From the NCBI GenBank assembly GCA_963971425.1, contig OZ020516.1:35576199-35640198 (forward strand): a stretch of 64,000 nucleotides of DNA, written 5' to 3'. This DNA comes from Bryoerythrophyllum caledonicum. Lineage: Eukaryota > Streptophyta > Bryopsida > Pottiales > Pottiaceae. Position numbers and translations under genes: made by a program. Shown piece by piece: positions 1 to 12,600 of this stretch; the stretch's first letter is position 1; each line of letters begins with the position of its first letter. A model generated the notes under the pieces. It was given only the letters and a program-made list of their open reading frames with translations. It did no database searches and had not been told where the DNA came from.

Positions 1-1
1 A

Positions 2-1422
2 ACCGAAACTTGGTGGTTCGATGATCTTTCCACGCTCTCCGTTCACCTGATGGAGCCCGTCGTGAGATACATGATCATTCACAGAGCGGCGGATAGTCGA
101 GTGATTGCCAAGTTTTTGCTGCATTACCTTCGCTCTGCGTTACCTGTGCTTGGTTACAGCGCCGCGTCTCTGTCTCCCATGAAGCTTCACGTCGAGGGTG
201 ATGAAGATAATTCCTTCAACCAGAGTGAAAGAATCCAGAGGGAGGTTGTCGAAGTTGTGGTGAATTTGCTCTACAATCTCGAAAGGAAATCAGTTTCCAG
301 CAGGTCTTTGCTTGGCCTTCGCAGGATAGCGGTCGCCCTCCGAGCAGGGAAACACTGCAGAAGGGACCTTGAGCGCATGATAGGCAGGCAACTGGACAAG
401 GCAACGCTTGACAACATTTTGATTCCTGCACTTCCTCCGCGTAGCTCGTCGCTGTATGATGTCGATCTTGTACTTCGACTTGTTGAGTTTTTCCTGAAGG
501 AGAAGGCCGAAGCGTTGCTGCTCACCTCGAAGTTCAAGAGGTCCGAGAGCAGTGAATCATTGTATTCGGCGAGGTCGGACAGCAAGTTCTCGACGCTATC
601 ACGCACAGACAGCAGGACATCAGTGCCAGGAACTATGAGTCCCGAGATCAGTAAGCCCGTTCACATGGCGTTACTGAAAGTTGGTGAGCTGATGGACAAG
701 TACTTGGCTGAGATTGCGGCGGATACTTATCTGAAGCCCTCGAAGTTCCTTTCTCTCGCCGAGTCATTACCAGACTATGCGAGGCAGTCGGATGATGGAC
801 TGTACAGAGCAGTTGACATTTACCTCGAGGTATGTGTACTATAGCCTGTAATTATCTCGACATCTTGTTCTTTCACAGGTTTTCTTGTCAATAGATTCAT
901 GTCGAGCTACAATTTTCAGAGCTTTAGTATATTCTAGACAGGAGATAGTCTATCAAGAATCATACGATTTTCTTCGGCGATGCTGACTTTTGATCCATAC
1001 TCATGTAGGCACATCCATTTGTGAGTGAGACCGACGCTACGAGGCTGTTCAAGGTGCTGAACTATCACAAACTGAGTGTCGATACCTGCAAGTCGGCATC
1101 CCAAAATCCAAGATTTCCTCCAAGCTTCGCCATCCAGGTTGCGCTTGTGCAGCAGAGCCAGATCAAGACAACAAGTGAAGGATCCTTTCGCAGCGACGGA
1201 TCCTGTTCTCCGCCGAAGAATGCGTCTAGAGCCGGGCAACAAACAGTCGTACATCTTCAGTGTTCCTCCTTTGAGTTCACTCTTCGACAGGAGAAGAAGA
1301 AAAACGCGAAGAAGGCGCAGCCGAGGGCCGAGGTTCAGAAGCCCTGCAAGCGCTCACGAACGGAAATGCCCGGCATCTACAGATTGATGCAGCTGTTTCA
1401 CTCAAGGTCGAGACAGCACTAG
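2..1422 (+). CDS. NPH3-family protein, 3' part (partial, window edge)
   Basis: C-terminal part of an NPH3/RPT2-like protein, the plant family of phototropin-signalling adaptors that act with CUL3 ubiquitin ligase at the plasma membrane; the usual N-terminal BTB domain lies before the window. Two exons are visible: 2-829 and 1009-1422. The first is open from base 2, so the ATG at 50 is internal. It ends CTCGAG|GTATG and the next begins after TGTAG. The join restores the NPH3 signature LYRAVDIYLEAHPF, whose central Tyr is the conserved one of the domain. The stretch SKFLSLAESLPDYAR is also typical. The tail after the domain is basic (KKKNAKKAQPR) and rich in Ser, and there is no obvious coiled coil. 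The family is clear; which paralogue cannot be told without the N-terminus. Confidence 0.93.
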
Positions 1423-2324
1423 ACCCACCAATGCGCGCTGCATCCAAAATTTTCCCCGCCTCTGAGTGACTCTGTACACATCCCGCATTTTGTACATACC
1501 TACAGAGCATATTCAGGTGATTTAGGTTCATGGCTCTCCTTGCCTCTCGCGGACGCGTCTCCCTTCATCTCAGTGCTCCTTCCACATCCGTCTCCAGAGA
1601 TCCAGGTACCCTCTAGAAAGCCTTCTACGCTCGAGGTGACCGTTTGTAATTTACCCTGAAGCAAGGATTAGTCGTCAGGGATTCTGCTCCTTCGTTTTAA
1701 GACACCCTAGTGTTCCATAGAAAGCCAGGTTACGATGTTACATCTTCCGTCAATGTACTATTACTTTTTTGAAATGGAAAAAACGTTTGTTCGTTTCCCA
1801 AAGTCATCCATACGTTGCAGATCGCCCTCAAAGTAAGGTTGCTGCAAAGTGCGCGCGGGATCTGTTTTGTTTTCAAACAGCTCTCTTGAGCTTGGGAAAA
1901 GCAGACGGAGAACGCGTCGTTGCGCATCCCGAGATTCACCAACGGTGCTGCAGCAGATGTAAGCTATCATGTTACCGTTAGGTGTGCTTGCTGGACAGCT
2001 TTTCCCTGAGAATCCTCAGCGAGCTTCAGGAAGCGTCATCCATTTCACCTCAGAACCTACTTTCATGAACAGTTCAGTTACCAACCCAGCTCCAGTTTTC
2101 TGATTTGCGTAGATGTTTGTTTTTGGTGGATGGAAGGAGAGGCGAGAGAGGAGGGCACAATCTGTTTGTTGTTGCTTTCGTCAGCCATGCGTGTTGTGTC
2201 GAGTGTGCTCATGGATGCTGCGCATCTTTCTCCACGTTGTGCGGCGATGGCGATGGGGATCGTTGCGGAGCTATGGGGATTTGGGTAGATTGTGGTAGCT
2301 GGGGATTAGGTCACGGCTGTGGCC
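1423..2324. other. Intergenic: NPH3 3' UTR and hydrolase upstream region
   Basis: Contains the 3' flank of the NPH3 gene and the upstream region of the hydrolase, both on the plus strand. Short open frames on both strands have no recognisable content. I see no transposon here and no clear TATA box. Confidence 0.6.
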
Positions 2325-3425
2325 ATGGCGCCGTTCGCTCCGCGCGGCTCGCCCGTGCTGCGTCGCAGTCTGTCGATGGCGGGGAGTAAGGTGACGAGCG
2401 CGAGCAGTTGCGCCATCGGCGCGCTCAGCTTGGTTGCGTTTCTGCTTCTGGCGACGTGCCACAGCGGGCCGGCGATTTTTTCTTCCTCTTCGCGGTCGTC
2501 GGAGTTTCGTCGCTACTCCGAGGTGCTGAGTCCGCGGCGCGAGGTTTTGAACGGGACGGAGTTCGTGTACCAGGTGCCGCTGGGGAGTCCGCGCGCGGTG
2601 CTGGTGCTGTTGCACGGGTGCAACTGCAAGGCGACGTTCTTCTGGGACGCGCACTCGGAGTGCGCGGCGTGCACCGGGGCTCCGGAGGAGCGCGCGTTCG
2701 TGGCGGAGGCGCTCCGACGGTCGTACGCCGTGATCGCAGTCTCCAGCCGGGAGAATTGCTGGCGCAAGGACGACTCCTGGCGTGCGAAGCTCGTGCTGGA
2801 AAGCTGGATCGACCGGTTCCGCCTCGTGGAGCTCCCGCTGCTAGGGCTAGGTGCGTCCTCGGGCGGATACTTCCTCTCCAGCTTCGCGTACTTCGTGAAT
2901 TTCGACGCGGTGGCCCTGATGATCGCCGAGGGCAGGTTTCAGCAAATCCCCGAGCCGACGTACCCACCGGTGCTGTTCGTGCACATGGTGAAGGACGAGA
3001 CGCGCGCGGAGCGCATCCGCAAGACGATCCCGGCGCTACGGACCGCGGGAATCGCCGCGGATGAGATCCAGTGCACGGAGGTAAACATCACAGACAACTT
3101 TTTCGCGACGCGCATCCCGTACATCGATCTCGCCATGTCGATGCAGCTGCGTGCGCTTCTCATGCGGTCTGGATGCCTGGATAGCTCGGGGTTCCTGAAG
3201 CTGGACGGCAGGGGCTTGGATCTGAAGCGCGTGATGAGCTTGGAGAACGACGGGCAGCAGCTGGTGGCGTCTCTCTCCGCCCTCACGGATCACTGGGAGC
3301 ATCACATCCGAGAAGAGCTCAACGTCGCGTTTGCCTTCCACGAATTCACTAGCCTGCCCAGCGGCAACATCTTCACGTGGTGGGAATCGCATGTCACCAT
3401 GGCTCCCAATGTCACCTCATCCTAA
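2325..3425 (+). CDS. Membrane-anchored alpha/beta hydrolase, uncharacterised plant family
   Basis: Intact 366-aa single-exon protein. I chose the ATG at 2325; the frame is open a little further upstream but has no earlier ATG. Residues about 29-46 form one hydrophobic segment after a basic, Ser-rich N-terminus, so a type II signal anchor is likely. The fold is that of an alpha/beta hydrolase: oxyanion-loop motif LLHGCNC (about 95-101), nucleophile elbow G-A-S-S-G (176-180, Ser178 as the likely nucleophile), a possible acid in VKD (Asp224) and a late His in FAFHE (His339). HGCNC, CWRKDDSW and the elbow recall an uncharacterised land-plant family; no substrate is known to me. Coding sequence is much more GC-rich than the flanks. 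A giant (TC)n tract begins 125 bp after the stop, probably in the 3' UTR. Confidence 0.88.
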   Translation: MAPFAPRGSPVLRRSLSMAGSKVTSASSCAIGALSLVAFLLLATCHSGPAIFSSSSRSSEFRRYSEVLSPRREVLNGTEFVYQVPLGSPRAVLVLLHGCNCKATFFWDAHSECAACTGAPEERAFVAEALRRSYAVIAVSSRENCWRKDDSWRAKLVLESWIDRFRLVELPLLGLGASSGGYFLSSFAYFVNFDAVALMIAEGRFQQIPEPTYPPVLFVHMVKDETRAERIRKTIPALRTAGIAADEIQCTEVNITDNFFATRIPYIDLAMSMQLRALLMRSGCLDSSGFLKLDGRGLDLKRVMSLENDGQQLVASLSALTDHWEHHIREELNVAFAFHEFTSLPSGNIFTWWESHVTMAPNVTSS

Positions 3426-3547
3426 TGGAAAGCCCAAGCTCCCGTTTTATGGACAAGAACCGAATGCAGGCGAGTTCAACCATTTGCCCGATTGTTCTTC
3501 AACAGGTCAGTACCACTCTTTTGGTAATTTCATTCTTTGTAAATACA

Positions 3548-5262
<1,715 letters not shown>

Positions 5263-6215
5263 CTTAGGGGCCGGTTTACATTAGGCCTGGGGTCGGATGG
5301 AAGGCCGGCTGGATTTGCCTTCAATCCGGCCCCAATTCTTCCATCCGGCCACAAATTATATAAAGCATTGAGGCCGGATTCTAGGGCCAGATTTCAAATT
5401 CATCATCTTGGCCCTAGTCAATATAAAGTGTTGGGGCCGGATTCTAGGGTCAAATTTCCAATTTTTAAGTGTCTTAGATTTTTATAAGGCTCAACTAAAA
5501 ATTATAGAAGCACATATGTTAAGCCTTTGTCTTTGTTTCTTTCCTAGTTTAAAGAAAAATAGGTTTCATATATTCACTTTATATGTTTTTTTTCCTTACT
5601 ACATTTTAAATTTAAAAATAAATAAGAGTATTTTCTATTTTCGTAAATTTTTCCTTTTTCTCTTATTTTTGATGGGTCTACAATAAAAGAGAGTTTTTTT
5701 TTCATATATATGCAACTTAAAATTCCTCTTCCTTTTTTGACTACCGGGAAAAAGAATTTTATTTACCTTATTAGACCAAATCCCTTTTTTGGGGTGCATA
5801 TCCAAAAGGAAGGAGTATTTTTACTTTTCAAAATAAAAAATAAAAAATAAAAAATAAAAAATAAATTACTTTTCCAAATTTAAAATACTTTTTCAAAATT
5901 AATAATTAAAGTTAAAAATAAAAATTAGTTAATTGATGGTAGCGATTTGAATTATCCAACGGAGGAACTGAATCCGGCCCTAGATGGGAGTTTGGGCCAC
6001 CCCAAACCTCGTACCGATTGCTCCCTTGGGGCTGAAAGGTTTTGCGCCAAAAACCATGCCACCTAAGGTGACACGTAGGATGAAATGTAGTTTCGGCCGG
6101 CCCCAAGTATTAAGGTCTTGGGTTGGATTTTGAGAGATTGAAAGACTCTATTGGTTGAAACTTGGAAAGTTCCGTCCAGCCCTCAATCCGGCCCCAAGTA
6201 TAAACCGGCCCTAAG
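5263..6215. mobile_element. GGCC-rich inverted-repeat element (MITE-like)
   Basis: The left end reads TTAGGGGCCGGTTTACATT (from 5264). The right end is its near reverse complement, with AAACCGGCCCTAA ending at about 6214. Inside are repeated GGCCGG-containing segments, including two about 60 bp apart near 5370 and 5430. It has no coding capacity, so a non-autonomous DNA element is the likeliest reading. The superfamily is unclear because the flanking TTA/TAA is not a direct repeat. Confidence 0.55.
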
Positions 6216-7309
6216 AGTACCAACAATTGAGCAACCAATTGCATGCACGCCCTCGAACATGAAAATGCTATACAAGGAAAAGACAACGTTCTATGTAGTT
6301 TGGGTATTAATATTATATGAAGACTTTACCATACATTAATAGGTAAATTGCCCCAAGAGTATTAAATGCCATTGATGTCCATACATTACATTTATATTGC
6401 GGGAAAACATAGCATAAGATTTTTACAGCATGCTTATATTTTTTCATGTTTAAACCTTGCTACCAAACTCATCTTTTCTTTTATCCTCTTCTTCAAGGAA
6501 CATTAGTAAACAACCTGCCTTTTTTTTCCACTTACTATTATTAGGTTTTAAAAAGGGAGTGTAAGGATATTTAGACTTGGTTGTTGGTATCACCGTGGTC
6601 ATTTTTCCACCACCATGACTAAAAAAAACCACTTCTGGTTTCACATTGACCTTAGAAAGTTCCAACAAAGTTTGGGGTAGAGAAGCTGTACTTACATCCA
6701 CAGTATATGACCGTTCACACCTTAATACATATGGATAGCTTTAAGGCTCATACTGTACATGCATATTAGGTTATTTGGCATTCAATGTAACCAAAGTGGG
6801 AACACTCCTCCTCCATCCCCGCGACCTACACACACTATTGGTAAGACTCCTACCTACCCCTTTATGCCTTATGTCTTCAATGGTTGATTTGTTCTTATGT
6901 CTTCGTTATGTTGTTTGTATGTTTAGTTTTTTTTCCTAAGGAAGATATTTGTTTTTGTTGGCGCAATTGAAGGGACTGTGAACTGACAACAATGGTCTTG
7001 GTTTAGGGTGTCTTTACTAATGGCTAAACTAATGGCTAAACATACCATTAGTTTGGCCATGACATCTGAACATGTCTTTACTAATGGCTAAACTACCACT
7101 TCCAAGCTAAAAGTGACAACCATTAGCCTTCCACATCACTCACAAAGCCTGACCTAACAAGAATATCGACCTAAAGAAGGTTTCGCCAGTATACACTCAA
7201 ACCCTAGGCGGATAAATTCATACTCCAGTTGAGAAATTCAAGAATAGATGAGCAATTTATGCGGAGGCAAACATGTTAGGTTCTGATTCTGTCAGGAAGT
7301 CAATCGTTT
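6216..7309. other. Intergenic, no gene seen
   Basis: AT-rich. Between about 7005 and 7095 the phrase TTTACTAATGGCTAAACTA occurs twice together with an inverted copy, perhaps part of a small foldback element. Nothing else is recognisable. Confidence 0.5.
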
Positions 7310-8007
7310 CTTTTTGTTTTTGAAGCAAAACAAAACAGGTTTGATTGCAAAAAAGTCACTCGAACACACAACCAGACGTGCTAGATTCGGCAATGCCGGG
7401 GCTCAAGACACTAGACTGACATAAAACTCTTTGACCCAAACCATGTGGTCGCCTTGGGCGCTACACAACAACTCATGACAACCCCAAGTGCAGTCGAAAA
7501 GGTTCGCCATCTTGTTTCTACTAGCCTCGGTGTTAGCAGTGAGAACTCTGTCCCAAGCGATCCTCCCATAATCCGTAAGTCCTTGCCAGATTACGTTCTC
7601 AATCTTGTAGTGATTCCACCTATTCTAGTTGAACACCCAATCATTCCTGGCAAGCCAGAGAGTCCAAAGAGTAATTCCTCTAAGAAAGAGGGAAATTCTA
7701 CTGAGGGTGGCAAATTTACGAGGGGCCTACTACCAAAGAGGGTCTCCTTGAAGTTAACACTGCCCCATTGGAAGTAAGGGGACTTGCTGAGACGCCGAAG
7801 AATCTCATCCACATAATCCCACGAGCTTCTAGCTTGGCTACAACTCCAGAACCTATGAAGGATGCTCTCTTGTTCACCCGTATTACACTCAGTGCAACTC
7901 TCATCAATGTGCGGAGAAGCGCGTTTCCTCCATTGATTCACTGCAACAGCTTTCAGCCACAATTGCCAGAGGCGTCCCACTTCTTTTCTGCTTCGATCTT
8001 TATCCAA
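7310..8007 (-). mobile_element. LINE-type retrotransposon fragment, C-terminal zinc-binding region
   Basis: The minus-strand frame 8007-7591 carries the reverse-transcriptase-associated zinc-binding pattern found at the C-terminus of plant LINE polyproteins: WLKAVAVNQWRKR, then CTECNTGEQ and ILHRFWSCSQARSSWDYV (C-x2-C ... H-x4-C). The element reads on to about 7310, where an A-rich segment with AACAAAAAGAAA on the minus strand resembles a LINE 3' tail. The reverse transcriptase itself is absent, as expected for a 5'-truncated copy. Confidence 0.75.
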
Positions 8008-8276
8008 ACATCACGCCATCTAAGTTTGAAGTTGTTAGGAAGGACTTGACTCCATTTCTTCTGAACCACATTCGGTGGTGGACGGCGAGCTCGAATTAAC
8101 ATCCTCCCGTGAAGTCAGTCGTTTTGTGAGACTTGGGTAACCAGAATCTGGAGGTGTCCATTGCCAATGCAGGTTTCCAAACGCCAGAACTAGAACACCA
8201 TCAGTCAAGTAATCTACACTAGTTCATGAATGAAAAAACTCCAAAAGAAGATGTACTTACAGAACGGCCATGACTG

Positions 8277-9079
8277 GTGTCGATCGGCTGCGAAGACGGG
8301 TACATCTGGAAGAAGCTCTTTCTCAGTCTCTTCCCGGCCGCGTCACTCACCGACGCTCAAGATAACGTTCACGCCGGAGATCGTGGTGGACGTTTTGCCG
8401 AAGGTGCTCAGCACTTTCGTTGTGCTTTTGAGTTACAATCGGCATCCAGGCGAGCGAGCGGGCCATCGAAGGCTACTGCGTGTTGCATCGTCTGTTTCTC
8501 GTGCTTGGCGAGCAGTTTTCTTTGCAGCGGCACGTCCATGACGAAGTCTCCCGGTTCTGAACGTCCTGAACGAAAGATAAATGCCCTGATTTTGGACAAC
8601 TTCTCTCTCTTCTGTCTGTTTGCTCCACTGCAGGTACTCACTGGAAGGACATTGTGCGTCCTCTCACGAACGAGACGATCGACCCGAACGTGTTATGGAA
8701 CTGCAAGCACAATCTATCAGCGAAGAAGAGGTACATCAAAGCTGGAGGAGCAGCAGGATGCATAGATGAGGCGCTTTTGCGCATTGTATGGGAAGGCAGC
8801 CGAGCGAGCCTCCGCTTGAACATGTTCCATGCAAGTTTTCTGCACCTGGCGCGGCCAAGTGGCGTTTCGCAACGGTCCGTGACAGCTCAATATGACAAGC
8901 TCTTCGGGATGCCGTCTGCGCATGTGAGGAAGCGGCTCCAGGAGTTCATATCACGAGTCCTGCGCGTCTTCAGCCCGGGTTATGACTGGGCATACTTCTT
9001 CACGACGATGGGAATGGAGATCCCGAGCAAGGCGAATTTCACCGGTTGGATGGGACAGTGCTGGAAACACTCTCTGTGA
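8277..9079 (+). pseudogene. Frameshifted gene relic of unknown family
   Basis: Coding-like sequence shifts through three frames. DGYIWKKLFLSLFPAASLTD is in the first, VVDVLPKVLSTFVVLL in the second, and IEGYCVLHRLFLVLGEQF (about 8440-8560) in the third, ending at a stop. After a good acceptor (CTCCACTGCAG) at about 8635 comes a clean 148-codon stretch with HWKDIVRPLTNETIDPNVLW and, near its end, YDWAYFFTTMGMEI. The higher GC and sense-like composition contrast with the flanks. The first exons need two frame changes that short introns do not explain, so I call it a pseudogene. I do not recognise the family. It lies tail-to-tail with the callose synthase. Confidence 0.5.
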
Positions 9080-9668
9080 AAAGGAGAGTTGCTTGTGTAG
9101 CCACCCAAATTTCCAATTAGATTCGGTCCTTCTTTTGACATAGAATACTCCTTACGGAAGAGCTTGGTGGTCCCTCAACGCAAGTCAGAACTAGTTTCAG
9201 CCGCCTTTGAAGGTCAGGTCGTACTGCACCATGAATTGTAGCCGCCTCTTTCCCACTTCGAGATGTCAAAACTCAATGTCGTATCTTTGATTCACACCTC
9301 AGGGTACCACACGCGATCCACTCAGTTCGAGAGGATTCACCGGAGCGGCGTGTCGAAGATCTACCGAGTTTCTCTACTCTGGTTTAGAAAGAGATTTAAT
9401 GGCGTCAAGTACAAACCAAAGCCTCAAAATCACAATGTGTTCATGTTAAGCAGCTTTCAGAGATGCATGGTACCCCACTTAATATATTAAATGTCCGTCC
9501 TGATGACAAATATCTGATCAACCGAAGCTTCGTTGCTACATCACTGCGCTAAGAAATGTCCCGACCTTAAGGGGCATCAAAACTAATGCTAAGTGCGAAT
9601 TCAAAGTTCAGAGTAGGATGAACATGACGAAAACGGAGGCAGCAGTTACAGAAAACAGGCGCTTTACC
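9080..9668. other. Intergenic between two convergent transcription units
   Basis: 3' flanks of the gene relic (plus strand) and the callose synthase (minus strand). Small open frames at 9263-9490 show no known family. Confidence 0.5.
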
Positions 9669-12600
9669 TTAATCAATGTTTCGGTTTCTCTTGCCTGCCA
9701 GCAACCTTTGGATTTGGAGACCTCTGCTGAACGCTTCATTGTAAAGGATTCTCGTCTGCATAGCCTGGAATCCTGGCAACCACGAGAGGATGGCAACTGG
9801 GGCCATGACAATCAAGCCCATGGCAAGGTCGTACAAGCGCGACACAGCCACAATGGTTCCCCAAATCGGAGAATTCTCCAGAAAAGGCCGGCGCAGAACC
9901 TGGCAGATCTGAATGATTCCCCAGCCTGTCGGAATAAACGCAAGAAAACTAGCAATGATGTCCACAACCTTGAATTTAGTTTCAACCCAGAGCACAACAA
10001 TGATTGCACCGATGACGCCAATTGTGAGAGCTTGGACAGCGCGGTAGAGGGCGTGGTAGTTTGCAGCTAACCGATCATTGGCATTGGAGAGTACCAGGTG
10101 CAGAATGGCTGCAAAGGCCAGATAGCTCCAGGAGGCCAAGTAGACGAAGATGCTTGTGTTGCCCCCAGTGATACCCAGATGGTACACTATTCCATACTGA
10201 AAAACGAAGAACCGGAGATCGAGTATCACCTCCAGAAGCTTCCCCCAGAGTCCTGTCGTCCTCAGATGCGCTTGCTCCTCCTCCCACCATATTTCCCAGC
10301 TTTGCTCAACTTTGACGAACGCGTCCCCCTTGAACCATAGCCATTGCATGAAGTCCCCGAAATCTTCAACGGTTTTCAACCAATCGAAACCGGAAGGGTT
10401 GAAAATGAAAGGCGCCATGATCCATGTCAGTGCTAGAAACCAGCTGGAGATGTTTACCAGAATGTATGCGGCGGATGAGCTCATCTCACCGTAGGCCAAG
10501 TAGCAGAGTAGCAGTAGTAGAAGCTCGATCCCTTTCACGAAATGACTCCGAGAGTAGAGCCGGTAGTTTTCTGCAAATTTCTCGTGCTTCACCACGAAGC
10601 CGCGTCCTGTTGCTCTGTACTGCAAATCATCAAATAAAACAACGACGCTGTCATTCGTCTCTGCAGCACTGACTTAAAATCTAGATTCAAAATGTAGAGA
10701 TGCGTAGCATTTCTTGAATAAAGGAGCAAACACATGTTTGGTAATCGCATGTAAGAGCAAGATTACCTTAGCACCACCGTGTAGAAGTGTACGACCAAAA
10801 TAGTGACACCGAGTTCCCATTGAGAAGGTAAAAAATATAGAAGCGAGCTGTAACTGCATGGTAATCATATTCCACAAAGCTGTAGTAAACCCGTTCTCTA
10901 ATGCATCCTCCACAAGCATGGGAAGAGCAGTCAGCAATCCCAGTTGTACAACAAGCTGTTGATTCAAAGTTGCCGTGAGTGCAGCATTTGTAAGAGCCGC
11001 TGATCCACCTATCAGCGATGCTTCAATGCCGCTCAAGGCCAAGTAGACGCGACCCCAGAGAAATGTGTACACGGTGAGGACAACCATCATGTTGCTCACA
11101 AAAAATCCAACTGTGGTGTAGTAAAAGGAGAGCATGCGAAAGAAATCCAAGTGGTGGCCTAGACGATATACGTCACGGCTCAGCATCTGTTCTCCATTCC
11201 CGCTGGCCACTTTTGCTTCAAACATTGCAATCTGGTTCAGCCCGACATCCCTTCCCTTCCCAGCCTGAAAGATTCAAGCGAATGTGAATATCTCACGGGC
11301 TGCAAAACATGATATCGAGTTGCAGAAGTGATGCCTAGCAATCTCTTCACTACTGCTACAGCTCAAGTTATATATTGTGATCAGTAGTTACTACTGCTTA
11401 TCCTGGCCAACAGCACCGTCACTCCTGTTCTTATGGTTCTCATTAGAAGTACTTCAAATCACAGCTATGAAAGTAAATAATACCACTATTATAAATTTCA
11501 TGCAGTTAGAATATCGGTAGGTGCTGTAGCTGACAGCAATCGGATATGGAGAATGGAACTACTGCACAAGGAACTACACATGTAGAGAGGGGAAGCTGCG
11601 TTCCCCAAGATTTAGCTTCAGCGTTAGAATCTTTTACCTGGATGTACTCATGATGAGTCACATTACCACCCCTCAGTGTACAATTGAATCCAGCGAAGAT
11701 ATCTTCACTAATATTAATCGTCCGGGATGCTTTGCTGATACCACCCCGAGTTAGAAACCAGAGTCGATCAAATACATCTGGATGTCCATAATGCATTCGA
11801 ATCTTGAGAGGGTTCGCCAGTACTCGCTGGCTGAGGGTGACAAACACCGTCTCTTGAGCGGACATGAACCAGGCCAGTGATGACACTGAGCCTGTGAAGA
11901 CATGTTCTCTGACACCTAAGATTGTGGGTTTTCGATTTCCATGGCGCACCCTGAATTCCTCCAGCAAGTTCCGCATCTTTATCGCCTCCTCAAAGTACAT
12001 TTCCTGCCAAGACATTCCATATATAATCGCTTTGATAATCCTCTAAATTAACCTGGTTCAATTCAGAATTGAGACCGTTCAAACTACAAGAGATGCAGCA
12101 AATAATTACTACTAGTACAAATAAATTAAAGACGAAGAAACAATGGTACCAACTGTGCGTCAAATTTCTATATGTGAAGAAATAGCAGTGGCACAAAGAG
12201 CTACATGTTATACAGCATAGTTCATGAAATTATACCTGATTCATGTCAATGGTCTGAACTGCATCACCTCTTGTGAATATGAGGGCATGATTCTGGTTTT
12301 CCGGTTTTCCTTCTCCCAGCTTCAAAGGACCAGGCAATTGAATGCGGTAAATCTCGACCTCCTTCTGTATGTTTGGATCAAATTTGACAAGTACCGAGTA
12401 GTATTCTGTAATGTCCCTTTCACTTGTTTGCACGGTAATTTCATCCACATAGGCAATACGTAGTCCGGAGTGAATCTTCATTAATTGTAGAATATCTGCA
12501 GCTTGTACATCCTTTCGAACCTTCTGTGCTCCATAAATCTGGCATGTGACCACATAGGTGAACTTCATAGCAGCATTTGCACGATCCTGCTCTTTCTTGT

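Noticed and set aside
50-844. ATG at 50 as the start of the NPH3 protein
   Set aside because: The frame is open to the window edge with NPH3-like residues before it, so the start lies outside.
2408-3064. Overlapping frames across the hydrolase on both strands
   Set aside because: High GC keeps several frames open; only the 2325 frame has the hydrolase motifs.
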